DNA of 64,000 bases, taken from contig NZ_LR733313.1 of the NCBI RefSeq assembly GCF_902506295.1, positions 1 through 64,000 of the forward strand, read 5' to 3'. Position numbers and translations under genes: made by a program. Of the stretch, positions 10,601 through 18,653 are shown piece by piece. This DNA comes from Luteimonas sp. 9C. GTDB lineage: Bacteria > Pseudomonadota > Gammaproteobacteria > Xanthomonadales > Xanthomonadaceae. The notes under the pieces are model-generated. The model searched no databases, was not told the origin of the DNA, and saw only the letters and a program-made list of their open reading frames with translations. How positions within the stretch are numbered: position 1 is the first letter of the stretch; each line of letters begins with the position of its first letter.

Positions 10601-10745
10601 CAGTGCGGTGCGGGTCGCGTGGCCGCAACGCACGCGACCGCAACGGGTCACCGTCGATGGCGTGGATGTGCGCACGTTCGATGCGCAGGGCATCCGCCTG
10701 CCCGCATCGTTCCGTCGGCTCGAGGCGACCTGGTCGCCGGACTGA
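7626..10745 (+). CDS. Secreted discoidin-domain protein with a six-hairpin (alpha/alpha) glycosidase-like region
   Basis: This 1039-residue protein starts with a Sec signal peptide ending ASAHAQ. Next is a discoidin/F5-8 type C-like carbohydrate-binding domain (about residues 25-170, with IEHLVDGDFATKTGG and WFQVDLGRASEIGGVRIRWD) and a beta-rich middle region. A helical region (about 570-920) with NYDRSFIRDGAATAAVLLRM and SYWDDYWALKGWHD resembles an (alpha/alpha)6 toroid of glycoside hydrolases. A small beta domain ends the protein. It probably acts on a polysaccharide outside the cytoplasm. I cannot name a GH family. SD-like GGAGAG precedes the ATG. Confidence 0.75.
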   Translation: MRNRVRWLCGVVCALGGASAHAQDGLPPRAAWTATSSSTQVQAEAIEHLVDGDFATKTGGAFSAGHWFQVDLGRASEIGGVRIRWDLANPEGFVVQAAEREGEWRDVHLQPDSLGGVETLFFAPVRARWLRLAALPKTSDWGVSIFEFEPLPVAEAARITGLDDPDTASVWRKDGAPVPVAMDGDAGSVTLSFAAPQPTAGVRVEWAGTRSGAMLEARDAAGAWQVVARDPFPGDGGMSTLASPVALDARDLRVRVSAGDGAPPAVARLRLLGPGEVMTPMRAYQAAAARGTAALFPPSLRMQQTYWTVVGVHGGLQKSIFDEWGNLEAWKGAPLVQAIWRDARGAASAAGGTPVHTLRERWMPMPAVEWTATPDIAVRSETFTTTLDGQPVTLLRHRVTNRGATAIDGTLSLLVRPMQMNPPWQNGGLSPISDVAIARDPLGTAVRVNDRTLLTSLTPPTHQGAAPLGEDGATELTPHAAAGTAPDAVSAHDDAGLAASLLGYRMRLAPGASESVVVAFPLGVARTDRNDGPLPEAPALVPASLQVAATPDASFDALAARVADDWRARFGNVHIALPDADLLDALRTQAAYMLINRTGQAMQPGPRNYDRSFIRDGAATAAVLLRMGQADVARDFLRWYTDHAVRDSGLVSPIINDDGTLFTGFGSDIEFDAQGQYIALVADVARLDGGPETVRHYLPQVTSAMRFLQTLRERTLVPGYMADAPAPARFRGIIAPSISHEGYSSPTHSYWDDYWALKGWHDGAWLADQLGDAETAAWARSQYDALRTDVAASIRATMAWSGQDTVPAAADIGGNDPTSVSIALDPTGQQDLLPADALRTTFDRYLADFRRNAGPDALYAYSPYELRNVLTFVHLDQPEAAWEMLSRMFEDRRPRPWHVWGEVVHSRLRFPRYLGDMPHTWIGAEYARAMFGMLMREDDAVLQLLPGTPLDWLAGEGLRLDALPTAYGPLTLRAQGDAERLEIALGDGLRAGSAVRVAWPQRTRPQRVTVDGVDVRTFDAQGIRLPASFRRLEATWSPD

Positions 10746-10819
10746 CGCGGGCGGTGCTGTGACCGCATGGTCACGCCCCCATCGCCATGCTGCATGGCCT
10801 CCTTCCCAGCCGAGTCGCC

Positions 10820-11779
10820 ATGCGCAGCCCGCCGCAGAATCCGTACGACCTCGGACGCCACGACATCCCCGACATCCTGCGGACGATCCACACCGAGGTC
10901 CGCGAGCGCTTCGGGCACCAGAAGGGCAAGGTCGCCGACTACATTCCCGCGCTGGCGTCGGTGTCCCCCGATACCTTCGGCATGGCGGTCGTCACGCTCG
11001 ACGGCGAGGTCCATACCGTCGGCGAGGCGCACGCGCCGTTCTCGATCCAGAGCATCTCCAAGGTGCACACGCTGACGCTGGCGCTGGACAAGGCCGGTGA
11101 CGACCTGTGGAAGCGCGTCGGTCGCGAGCCGTCGGGCGATCCGTTCAACTCGCTGATCCAGCTCGAACACGAGAGCGGCATTCCGCGCAACCCTTTCATC
11201 AACGCCGGCGCGATCGTCGTCGCCGACGTGATCCTGTCGCACTACGACGACCCGGAAGCCGCGCTGCTGACGTTCATGCGCGAACGCTCGGGCAACCCGG
11301 ACCTCGGACGCGACGACGAGATCTGGGAATCGGAACGCAAGAGCGGCTACCGCAACGTGGCGCTGGCCAACTTCATCCGCAGCTTCGGCAACATCCAGAA
11401 CGACGTGCAGGCGGTGCTGGATTTCTATTACTTCCAGTGCGCGCTGAAGATGAACTGCATCGACCTGGCGCGCAGTCTGCAGTTCCTGGCCGACCGCGGC
11501 AGGTGCCCCTCGTCGGGCGAGCAGGTGACGAGCATCGAGCGTGCCCGGCGCACCAATGCGGTGATGATGACCTGCGGCACCTACGACGCCGCCGGGGAGT
11601 TCGCGTTCCACGTGGGCCTGCCGGCCAAGAGCGGCGTGGGCGGTGGCATCGTCGCGGTGGTGCCGCATGTGTTGAACCTGTGCGTCTGGTCGCCTGCGCT
11701 CGACGACAAGGGCAACTCCCTGCTCGGCGGTTACGCGCTGCACCGGTTCACCCGTCTGACGGGACTGTCGGTGTTCTGA
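10820..11779 (+). CDS. glsA: Glutaminase (serine-dependent beta-lactamase fold)
   Basis: The 319-residue enzyme hydrolyses glutamine to glutamate and ammonia. The SxxK nucleophile motif is in IQSISKVHT (S78, K81). Further conserved pieces are NPFINAGAIV, NPDLGRDDEIWESE, TNAVMMTCGTYDAAGEFAF and GVGGGIVAVVP. Length fits the GlsA/YneH family (about 308 residues). I prefer the ATG at 10820 (MRSPPQNPYD); an upstream in-frame ATG at 10787 would add 11 residues and neither has a strong Shine-Dalgarno. It is cytosolic and stands alone between two secreted glycosidase genes, converging with GH16. Confidence 0.93.
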   Translation: MRSPPQNPYDLGRHDIPDILRTIHTEVRERFGHQKGKVADYIPALASVSPDTFGMAVVTLDGEVHTVGEAHAPFSIQSISKVHTLTLALDKAGDDLWKRVGREPSGDPFNSLIQLEHESGIPRNPFINAGAIVVADVILSHYDDPEAALLTFMRERSGNPDLGRDDEIWESERKSGYRNVALANFIRSFGNIQNDVQAVLDFYYFQCALKMNCIDLARSLQFLADRGRCPSSGEQVTSIERARRTNAVMMTCGTYDAAGEFAFHVGLPAKSGVGGGIVAVVPHVLNLCVWSPALDDKGNSLLGGYALHRFTRLTGLSVF

Positions 11780-11813
11780 GACCGGACGCGGCGCACCGCG
11801 CCCGGTCCCGGGT

Positions 11814-13175
11814 TCACGGACTCTCGTAGTAGACGTTGTCGACGACCAGTTCGACGTCCTGCGCCGGCGGATCCGCGACCACCATGAACATCTGCTTCAC
11901 CGCATGCAGATCGAGCTCGTAGAACGCGCTGAAGGGCACCGTCACCTGGTGCCATTGCCCGTCGCGGACCAGTCCGTAGTCCGGTCCACCGGCGGCGAAG
12001 TCGACCCAGCTGTCACCGAAGGAGGTGTTGATGCCGATCTTGAACGTCGACGACGTCGTCGTGCGCATGTGGAACTTCAGCGCGCCGCCGGCGTAGGCAC
12101 TCATGTTGCGGTAGTCGGTCAGGATGCCCAGGCCGAACCATTGCCCCGCGCCTGCGCGGAAGGCCATCGCCTCGTTGCCCTCGAACGGTGCGGCATTGAT
12201 CGGCGCGAGATTGTTCCAGACGAACAGATCCGCATCGCTGCCGAAATCCAGTGCACCCGCCAGGCCGCCTTGTTCGGAGTAGACGCCGAAGCGTCCCGCC
12301 GGCACGGCACTGTCGCCGCCGATTTGCAGCTCGCTGTCGGGATGGTCCTGGTACAGGCGGATCCAGTCGACCAGCATCCGGCCGGGCAGGGGTGCGGTGA
12401 TGGCGTTCGGATCCGTGATACCCGTGTAGGTGCCGCCCACCGCGAGATTGAGCAACAGAAAATGCGGCTGGTGGAACTCGTGCAGCGAGGCACCCTCGAT
12501 GTCGGAGATCGCCATCTCGAAGTACTGCAGGCCATCGACGGTGACGCGGATGAATTGCGGATCCCAGGTCATGCGGTAGGTGCGGTAATCGTCATGCAGA
12601 TTCGTCGGGAAATCCGCGAAATCGCCGTGACTGGCATGGCCACCGCCGTAGTTCCAGTGCACCGCGCCGCCGACCCGGCGGTTCGCCATGCCGGCCGCGA
12701 TGCCGTCGACGTGGCCGATCTCCATGATGTCGATCTCGCCCCGGTCGGGCCACACGCCGATCGCGCCGAGCATCCAGTACGCCGGCCAGAGGCCGTTGCC
12801 CGCTTGCGGCGTCCTAATGCGCGCTTCCAGCGTGCCGTACTTGAAGTGCACACGGCCTTCGGTCTTCAGACGGGCCGAGGTGAAGGGACTGCCCTCGAAA
12901 TTCTCGCGGCGCGCTTCGATGACGAGATTGCCGTTCTCGACGCGCGCGTTCTCGGGACGGCTGGTGTAGTACTGCAGCTCGCTATTACCCCAGCCGCAGA
13001 TGCCGATCTGGCAGCCGGTGCCGACGTCGTAGGTCCAGGTGTTGCCGTCGATCGAGGCGCCGTTGAAGTTCTCCTCCCAGACCGGCGTCTGCGCCTGCAC
13101 GGCAGCGGACAGGGCGAGTGCGGCGAGGCCGGCGCAGGCGGCAATCGGAAGGGCGATGCGGGACGTGCGATCCAT
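11814..13175 (-). CDS. Secreted GH16 endo-beta-glucanase with C-terminal carbohydrate-binding-like domain
   Basis: This 453-residue protein has a Sec signal peptide (cut near AVQAQ). A GH16 domain follows (about residues 30-270), with the catalytic signature EIDIME, where E147 is the nucleophile, D149 the helper and E152 the acid/base. A second beta-sandwich (about 290-453, ending VELVVDNVYYES) resembles a galactose-binding/CBM-type module. The likely substrate is laminarin or another beta-1,3-linked glucan, a common target of this GH16 type; this is inferred. A LacI-type operator lies about 70 bases upstream of the ATG, pointing to sugar-induced expression. Confidence 0.9.
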   Translation of the reverse strand: MDRTSRIALPIAACAGLAALALSAAVQAQTPVWEENFNGASIDGNTWTYDVGTGCQIGICGWGNSELQYYTSRPENARVENGNLVIEARRENFEGSPFTSARLKTEGRVHFKYGTLEARIRTPQAGNGLWPAYWMLGAIGVWPDRGEIDIMEIGHVDGIAAGMANRRVGGAVHWNYGGGHASHGDFADFPTNLHDDYRTYRMTWDPQFIRVTVDGLQYFEMAISDIEGASLHEFHQPHFLLLNLAVGGTYTGITDPNAITAPLPGRMLVDWIRLYQDHPDSELQIGGDSAVPAGRFGVYSEQGGLAGALDFGSDADLFVWNNLAPINAAPFEGNEAMAFRAGAGQWFGLGILTDYRNMSAYAGGALKFHMRTTTSSTFKIGINTSFGDSWVDFAAGGPDYGLVRDGQWHQVTVPFSAFYELDLHAVKQMFMVVADPPAQDVELVVDNVYYESP

Positions 13176-13242
13176 GTGGGCTCCTTGCGTGATGGGTTGT
13201 GGCCCACCCCCTGCGCTGGACCGGCCCCGACGCTGCCGTTGA

Positions 13243-13258
13243 TTGACAACGCTGTCAA
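13243..13258. promoter_or_regulatory. LacI-family-type operator upstream of the GH16 gene
   Basis: TTGACAACGCTGTCAA is a near-perfect 16-bp palindrome (one mismatch) with a central CG, the usual form of LacI-family operators. It sits 68 bases before the GH16 ATG, where a repressor would cover the promoter. No LacI gene is in the window, so the regulator is encoded elsewhere. Induction by a glucan breakdown product is inferred. Confidence 0.6.
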
Positions 13259-13341
13259 AACCTCGCCGCACCGATGTGCCGTTCGGGGCACGAAGTCACG
13301 GAATTGCATTCACACCCTGTGAAATCGCGCGCATACAACAA

Positions 13342-13369
13342 CGCCGATGCTGCGCATGCAGCACCGGCG
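13342..13369 (-). terminator. Terminator hairpin after the pirin gene
   Basis: A 12-bp stem (CGCCG-TGCTGC against GCAGCA-CGGCG, one A/C mismatch) closes a GCAT loop. On the minus strand it is followed by TTGTTGTAT. It lies about 50 bases past the pirin stop and before the GH16 regulatory region, so it insulates the two genes. Confidence 0.55.
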
Positions 13370-13420
13370 TGCGATGACGACGCGCAACGCGTGTGGCGAG
13401 ACGCGTCTGGATGAACGCGG

Positions 13421-14122
13421 TTATGGCGCGGTATCGACCAGCACCAGCTCCGCGTCTTCGAGCGCCGTGACGCGGATCACCGCCTCGTCGCGGATGGCCG
13501 CGCCATCGCGCGCTTCGATGCGCGTGCCGTTGATCTCGACCGCGCCCGACGCCGGCACCAGATACCCCAGACGTCCATCGGCGAACGCGTACTCGGCCGT
13601 ATCACCGGCCTTGAGCGTCGCACCGAGCACGCGCGCGGCGGCGCGGATCGGCAGGGCATCGTCGTCGCCGTCGAAGCCGCTGGCCAGCGCGATGAAATCA
13701 CCACTGCGCGCGTCCTTCGGAAACGGCTTGGTGCCCCAGGCCGGCGCGCCGCCGCGTGCATCGGGAATGATCCAGATCTGGAAGATGCGGGTCTGCTCGC
13801 CTTCCATGTTGTATTCGGCGTGCTGGATACCGGTGCCCGCGCTCATGACCTGCACATCGCCGGCGCCGGTGCGACCGGCATTGCCGAGGTTGTCCTTGTG
13901 GCTGATCGCCCCTTCGCGCACGTAGGTGATGATCTCCATGTCGGAATGCGGGTGCGGCGGAAAGCCGGTGCGCGGCGCGATCAGGTCGTCGTTCCAGACC
14001 CGCAGCGCGCCCCAGCCCATGCGCGCCGGCTCGTGGTAGCTGGCGAACGAGAAGTGGTGGTGCGCATCGAGCCAGCCGTGGTTGGCGGCGCCGAGGGTGT
14101 CGAAGGGGCGGCGTTCGATCAT
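13421..14122 (-). CDS. Pirin family protein
   Basis: This 233-residue bicupin has the pirin metal-site pattern: HPHSDMEI in the first cupin, and IQHAEYN after MSAGTG, giving the His/His/His/Glu set. Bacterial pirins act as quercetin 2,3-dioxygenases or redox-sensitive regulators; which one applies here is unknown. It is divergent from a LysR regulator across 100 bases containing a clear inverted repeat, so it is probably that regulator's target. The ATG at 14122 is preceded by TGGAG, and a TAACGT hexamer lies at 14160-14155. Confidence 0.9.
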   Translation of the reverse strand: MIERRPFDTLGAANHGWLDAHHHFSFASYHEPARMGWGALRVWNDDLIAPRTGFPPHPHSDMEIITYVREGAISHKDNLGNAGRTGAGDVQVMSAGTGIQHAEYNMEGEQTRIFQIWIIPDARGGAPAWGTKPFPKDARSGDFIALASGFDGDDDALPIRAAARVLGATLKAGDTAEYAFADGRLGYLVPASGAVEINGTRIEARDGAAIRDEAVIRVTALEDAELVLVDTAP

Positions 14123-14189
14123 GTTGATCTCCAGTGCGTGTCGGGAATGGCGCCACGTTACGCCTTGCGCCGCATGCGGGGAACGGAAA

Positions 14190-14209
14190 GAATGGAACAT
14201 CATCCATTC
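14190..14209. promoter_or_regulatory. Inverted repeat between pirin and its LysR regulator
   Basis: GAATGGA-ACATCA-TCCATTC is a 7-bp perfect inverted repeat with a 6-base spacer, ending 13 bases before the LysR ATG. Its place between divergent genes fits a LysR-type binding site that controls pirin and represses the regulator itself. Confidence 0.6.
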
Positions 14210-14222
14210 CATTTAGGGTGTC

Positions 14223-15137
14223 ATGCAGCTCCCCGATCTCGAAGCCTGGGCGATCTTCGCGCGTGTCGCGGAACTCGGCTCGTTCGCCGCGGCCGCCGAG
14301 GTGCTGGGCATCACCCAGCCGACGGTGTCGAAAGCCATCGCACGGCTCGAGAAGCGCATCGGCACGCCGCTGCTGCATCGTACGTCGCGCCGGATGACGC
14401 TGACCGCGGCCGGCGAAGCGGCGGTCGAGCGCGCCAGCCGTCTGCTCGCCGAGGGCGAAGCGGTCGAGGCCGCGGTCACCGCGCAGGCGATCAGTCCACG
14501 TGGCCACGTGCGCATGGCCGCGCCGATGTCGTTCGGCGTGGCCCATGTGGCGCCGCTGCTGCCGGCCTTCATGGCGAAGTTTCCGGACGTGACGCTGGAG
14601 CTGGCGCTCAGTGACGAGACCGTCGACATCGTCGGCGGTGGTTTCGATCTCGCATTGCGCATCGGCACGCTCGACGATTCCAGTCTCGTCGCACGGCGGC
14701 TGTGCGGCGTGCGCATCCTGCTGGTCGGCGCGCCGGCGTACTTCGAACGTGCCGGGCGGCCGAAGCATCCGCGCGATCTCGCCGCGCATCGCGGCCTGAC
14801 CTATGCGTATGCCCGGTCGGGCGCCGCCTGGCGCTTCCACCACGCGCGGCACGGCGATTATTCGGTGGGCGTGCCGTCGGTGTTGCGCGCGAACAATGCC
14901 GAAGCCCTGACCCCGGCATTGCTGGCCGGTGCCGGTCTCGCGCTGCAGCCGGAATTCCTGGTCTGGCGCGAGTTGCGCCGCGGCGCGCTCGAGGTGGCAT
15001 TGCCCGGCTGGCAGCCGCCGGAAATCGCGGTGCACGTGGTCATGCCACCGGGTCGCGGACGACCCGCGCGCGTCCAGGCGCTGGTCGATCATCTGGCGCG
15101 CAAGCTTGCGCAGGCGCCATGGGCATCGGCCGAGTGA
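14223..15137 (+). CDS. LysR family transcriptional regulator
   Basis: The 304-residue protein has an N-terminal winged helix-turn-helix (LGSFAAAAEVLGITQPTVSKAIARLEKRIG, about residues 18-47) and a periplasmic-binding-protein-like effector domain (from about 90). It resembles the LysR group that sits divergent from pirin genes and probably senses an oxidant or a phenolic/quinone compound; the effector is unknown. A TAGGGT hexamer ends three bases before the ATG, so the mRNA may have almost no leader. The intergenic inverted repeat suggests autoregulation. Confidence 0.92.
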   Translation: MQLPDLEAWAIFARVAELGSFAAAAEVLGITQPTVSKAIARLEKRIGTPLLHRTSRRMTLTAAGEAAVERASRLLAEGEAVEAAVTAQAISPRGHVRMAAPMSFGVAHVAPLLPAFMAKFPDVTLELALSDETVDIVGGGFDLALRIGTLDDSSLVARRLCGVRILLVGAPAYFERAGRPKHPRDLAAHRGLTYAYARSGAAWRFHHARHGDYSVGVPSVLRANNAEALTPALLAGAGLALQPEFLVWRELRRGALEVALPGWQPPEIAVHVVMPPGRGRPARVQALVDHLARKLAQAPWASAE

Positions 15138-15250
15138 CGCAGGTCGACGCGCGGACCTGCAGTCCACCGTCCACGGCTGGCGCTGCGCGGCGTCCGGATC
15201 CGGCGCGCAGCACCTGCGTTACCCTGCGGCCGTTCCCCGAGAGTTCCCGC

Positions 15251-16318
15251 ATGCACCGTGTCCGACGCCTGTCCGTGTGCTGTCTGCTGGCCGCACTCAC
15301 CGGCTGCATTGCAGGCGGCCCCGCGACCCCGCACCTCCATCCCGATGCCATGACCGACGCCCCGCACCCGATCGAAACCCGTTTCCCGACGCCGTTGCGC
15401 TACCTGGACGACGTCGCCGCCGCCGCATCCTCCATGCCGCCGCAGGCGGCGCCCGATGTGGAGGGCGTGCGGATCGGGCGGTTCGCCGGCTACCCGGCGG
15501 TGCTGGTCGACACCGGGGACGCGCGCGCCGCGATCGCGCTGCATGGCGGTCATCTGCTGTCCTATGTGCCGACGGGCGGCGAGGACGTGTTCTGGCTGTC
15601 GCCGCGGCTTGCCGATGCGCCGGCCGCGATCCGCGGGGGCGTGCCGGTGGTGTGGCCGTTCTTCGGGCGCCAGGGCCAGAACGACGACGTGCCATCGCAC
15701 GGTTTCGTGCGGACCTTGCGCTGGCATCTGGTCGATGCCGCGCGCGATGCCGACGGCAGCGTGGCGTTGACCCTCGCACCGCCCCGCCATGCCGACCTCG
15801 GGCTGGCGCTCCTCATGCACCTGCGCATCGGCAGGACGCTCGAACAGACGCTCGAGACCACCAACACCGGGGATGTACCCGTCGCGTTCACCCAGGCGCT
15901 GCACAGCTATTTCCGCGTGTCGGATGTCGCCGATGTCCAGGTCGAAGGCCTCGACGGGCTGCGTTTCCTCGACAAGAACGACGCGTACGCCGCGCACGCG
16001 CAGACCGGTGACTGGGTCCTGGACGACGACCGCGATCCCGGCCGCAGCGACTACATCTATACCGACGCAGGCGGGCGCTACCGGCTCGACGACCCGGGAC
16101 TCGACCGGCGCATTGAGCTGACGACGTCGGGCAGCCACACGCTGGTCGTCTGGAATCCGGGCGAGGCCTCCGCGGAGCGCGGCAGCGACATGAATGATGG
16201 CGCCTGGCGCGACTTCCTGTGCCTGGAGGCGGCGAATGCCGGGCCGGATATCGTGCGTCTGGCGCCCGGAAAGACGCACCGCCTGACACAGCGCGTGCGG
16301 GTTCTCCCGCGCGACTGA
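15251..16318 (+). CDS. D-hexose-6-phosphate mutarotase-like (YeaD) protein with a lipoprotein-type N-terminus
   Basis: The core matches the YeaD/aldose-1-epimerase family: ALHGGHLLSYVPTGGEDVFW, AIRGGVPVVWPFFG, SHGFVRTLRW, ALHSYFRVSDV (catalytic His) and CLEAAN (catalytic Glu). These enzymes interconvert the alpha and beta anomers of hexose 6-phosphates in the cytosol. Here the 355-residue reading begins with a signal peptide and lipobox (LAALTGC, Cys19), which would place it in the envelope. A TACCCT hexamer (15220-15225) supports the ATG at 15251. An internal ATG at 15350 would give an ordinary cytosolic protein but has no visible Shine-Dalgarno. Confidence 0.8.
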   Translation: MHRVRRLSVCCLLAALTGCIAGGPATPHLHPDAMTDAPHPIETRFPTPLRYLDDVAAAASSMPPQAAPDVEGVRIGRFAGYPAVLVDTGDARAAIALHGGHLLSYVPTGGEDVFWLSPRLADAPAAIRGGVPVVWPFFGRQGQNDDVPSHGFVRTLRWHLVDAARDADGSVALTLAPPRHADLGLALLMHLRIGRTLEQTLETTNTGDVPVAFTQALHSYFRVSDVADVQVEGLDGLRFLDKNDAYAAHAQTGDWVLDDDRDPGRSDYIYTDAGGRYRLDDPGLDRRIELTTSGSHTLVVWNPGEASAERGSDMNDGAWRDFLCLEAANAGPDIVRLAPGKTHRLTQRVRVLPRD

Positions 16319-16500
16319 GTCTTCGCAAGCGCGTCCTGGCACCTGCGCTCGCTGGCTTTCGCTAGCAAAAGCCGCCACCGCGAGTGCCATTCGTTGGGTC
16401 CCGGGTCAGGGCGGCGTGCACGCCCGGGCCGGTATGCTGGGTGACCGGTTTCGTGTGCAACCGCGAGCCCGGACCCGAAACGAATTCCCGGAGATCGACC

Positions 16501-18630
16501 TTGAAGAAGACCCTGCTGTCCGCGGCCACCGCCGTCGCGCTGACGATGGCGGCCTCGTCCGCTATCGCCCACGACCACGCGCACACCTGCCTCGACGACC
16601 TGTGCCAGCTGCAGTCGCTGTTCCAGGCCGACACGTCCGCCGCCGGCAGCGCCGACGCGATGGTCGCCGCCAAGCGCATGGGCACCTGGGGCATCGACAC
16701 CGCCGGCATGGATACCAGCGTGCGGCCGGGCGAGGACTTCTTCCGCTACGTCAGCGGCAACTGGGCCGAAAAGACCGAGATTCCGTCCGACAAGTCGAGC
16801 TACGGCGCGTTCCTGGTGCTGCGTGATCTGTCGGAGGCGCGCGTGCGCCAGCTGGTCGAGGGCTATCCGACCGGCGATCCCGCGACCGACGGTGACCAGG
16901 CCAAGGTCGCCGCGCTGTACGCCGGTTTCATGGACGAGGCCGCGATCGAAGCGCTCGGCGCCAAGCCCCTCGAGCCGAAGCTGGCCGCGATCCGCGCCGC
17001 GACCGATCGCGAGGCGCTCGCCACGCTGATGGGCGAAAGCCAGGGTGATTTCGGCCGCAGCTTCTTCGGCCTGGGCGTGTCCGACGACCAGCGCGACCCT
17101 GATCGCTACACGTTGTACATGAGCCAGTCGGGCCTCGGCCTGGGCGATCGCGAAATGTACCTGCGCGAGAACTTCGCACCGCAGCGCGAGCGCTACCAGG
17201 CCTATATCGCGCAGATGCTCGAGCTCGGCGGCTGGGACAACCCGCAGCAGAACGCCGAAGCCATCCTCGCGCTGGAGACCAGGATCGCCGAGGCGCACTG
17301 GACGCGTGCCGAGAGCCGTGACCGCGACAAGACCTACAACCCGGTCGAGCTGTCCGCATTCGAGACCACGGCGCCGGGCTTCCCGTGGGCCACGTATTTC
17401 GCGGCCGCCGGCGTGCCGCAGGCGCCGCGCGCCGTCGTGCGCCAGAGCACCGCGATTCCGAAGCTCGCGGCGATCTTCGCCGAGGCCGACATCGCCACGC
17501 TGCAGGCCTGGCAGGCATTCGGCACCATCGACAGCGCGTCGCCACTGCTGTCGAAGGCGTTCTCCGACGCCCGCTTCGAATTCCGCAACAAGTTCCTGTC
17601 GGGCCAGCCCGAAGAGCAGGAACGCTGGAAGCGCGGCGTGTCGTTCGCCGAGAACACGATGGGCGAGGCGATCGGTCGCGACTACGTGAAGCTGTATTTC
17701 CCGGCCGATTCCAAGGCCAAGATGGACGCGCTGGTCGCCAACGTGAAGGTGGCGATGGGCGCGCGTCTCGACCAGCTCGACTGGATGGGCGCCGAAACCA
17801 AGGCCGAGGCGCACAAGAAGCTCGAAGGCTTCGGTCTGAAGATCGGCCACCCGGATACCTGGCGCGACTACAGCGGCCTGCAGGTCGCACGTGGCGACGT
17901 ATTCGGCAACGCCGAGCGCTCGATGGCGTTCGAGTGGGACTACCGTCGCAACCGCCTGGGCAAGGAAGTCGACAAGGGCGAGTGGGGCATGACCCCGCAG
18001 ACCGTCAACGCGTACTACAACTCGGTCAAGAACGAGATCGTGTTCCCGGCCGCGATCCTGCAGCCGCCGTTCTTCGATCCTGATGCCGATCCGGCTGTCA
18101 ACTACGGCGCCATCGGCGGCGTGATCGGCCACGAGATCATCCACGGCTTCGACGACCAGGGCCGCAAGTCCGACGGCGAAGGCGTGCTGCGCGACTGGTG
18201 GACGGCCGAGGACGCGGCGAAGTTCGAGGCCCAGGCCGCCAAGCTCGGCGCCCAGTACGAGGCCTACGAGTTCCCGCAGCTGCCCGGCATGCACATCAAC
18301 GGCAAGGTTGCGATGGGCGAGAACATCGGTGACCTGGGCGGCATCACGATCGCGCTCGAGGCCTACCGCCGTTCGCTCGACGGCAAGCCGGCGCCGGAGC
18401 TCGACGGCTTCAGCGGCGAACAGCGTCTGTTCATGGGCTGGGCGCAGGTGTGGCGCACCCTGTGGCGCGACGATGCGCTGCGTCAGCAGCTGGTCAACGG
18501 CACGCATTCGCCGGGACACATCCGCGCGTTCGCGCCGCTGCGCAATGTCGACGCGTGGTATGACGCGTTCGACATCACCGCGCAGGATGCGCTGTGGATC
18601 GCACCGGAAGATCGTGTGCGCATCTGGTGA
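16501..18630 (+). CDS. pepO: Secreted M13-family zinc metallopeptidase (PepO/neprilysin type)
   Basis: The 709-residue protein has a signal peptide (KKTLLSAATAVALTMAASSAIA), an M13 N-terminal domain and the catalytic core. The core has VIGHEIIHGFDDQG (H544, E545, H548) and MGENIGDLGG (third zinc ligand E607), and the protein ends in RVRIW as in the family. It degrades small peptides outside the cytoplasm. The start is a TTG at 16501, 8 bases after CCCGGAG; it gives a normal basic signal-peptide N-region, whereas the longer ATG reading adds a non-signal leader. A TATGCT hexamer lies at 16433-16438. A strong bidirectional terminator follows. Confidence 0.93.
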   Translation: MKKTLLSAATAVALTMAASSAIAHDHAHTCLDDLCQLQSLFQADTSAAGSADAMVAAKRMGTWGIDTAGMDTSVRPGEDFFRYVSGNWAEKTEIPSDKSSYGAFLVLRDLSEARVRQLVEGYPTGDPATDGDQAKVAALYAGFMDEAAIEALGAKPLEPKLAAIRAATDREALATLMGESQGDFGRSFFGLGVSDDQRDPDRYTLYMSQSGLGLGDREMYLRENFAPQRERYQAYIAQMLELGGWDNPQQNAEAILALETRIAEAHWTRAESRDRDKTYNPVELSAFETTAPGFPWATYFAAAGVPQAPRAVVRQSTAIPKLAAIFAEADIATLQAWQAFGTIDSASPLLSKAFSDARFEFRNKFLSGQPEEQERWKRGVSFAENTMGEAIGRDYVKLYFPADSKAKMDALVANVKVAMGARLDQLDWMGAETKAEAHKKLEGFGLKIGHPDTWRDYSGLQVARGDVFGNAERSMAFEWDYRRNRLGKEVDKGEWGMTPQTVNAYYNSVKNEIVFPAAILQPPFFDPDADPAVNYGAIGGVIGHEIIHGFDDQGRKSDGEGVLRDWWTAEDAAKFEAQAAKLGAQYEAYEFPQLPGMHINGKVAMGENIGDLGGITIALEAYRRSLDGKPAPELDGFSGEQRLFMGWAQVWRTLWRDDALRQQLVNGTHSPGHIRAFAPLRNVDAWYDAFDITAQDALWIAPEDRVRIW

Positions 18631-18653
18631 TCCGCGACGATCGCTGAGTGACC

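Noticed and set aside
13309..13323. CRP/Clp binding site
   Set aside because: Clp/CRP sites read TGTGA-N6-TCACA; here the half-sites are in the opposite order with a 3-base spacer.
16078..18519. An 813-codon minus-strand frame opposite the M13 peptidase
   Set aside because: Low-complexity Arg/Val/Gly/Leu-rich shadow; the plus strand carries the HEIIH zinc site and signal peptide.
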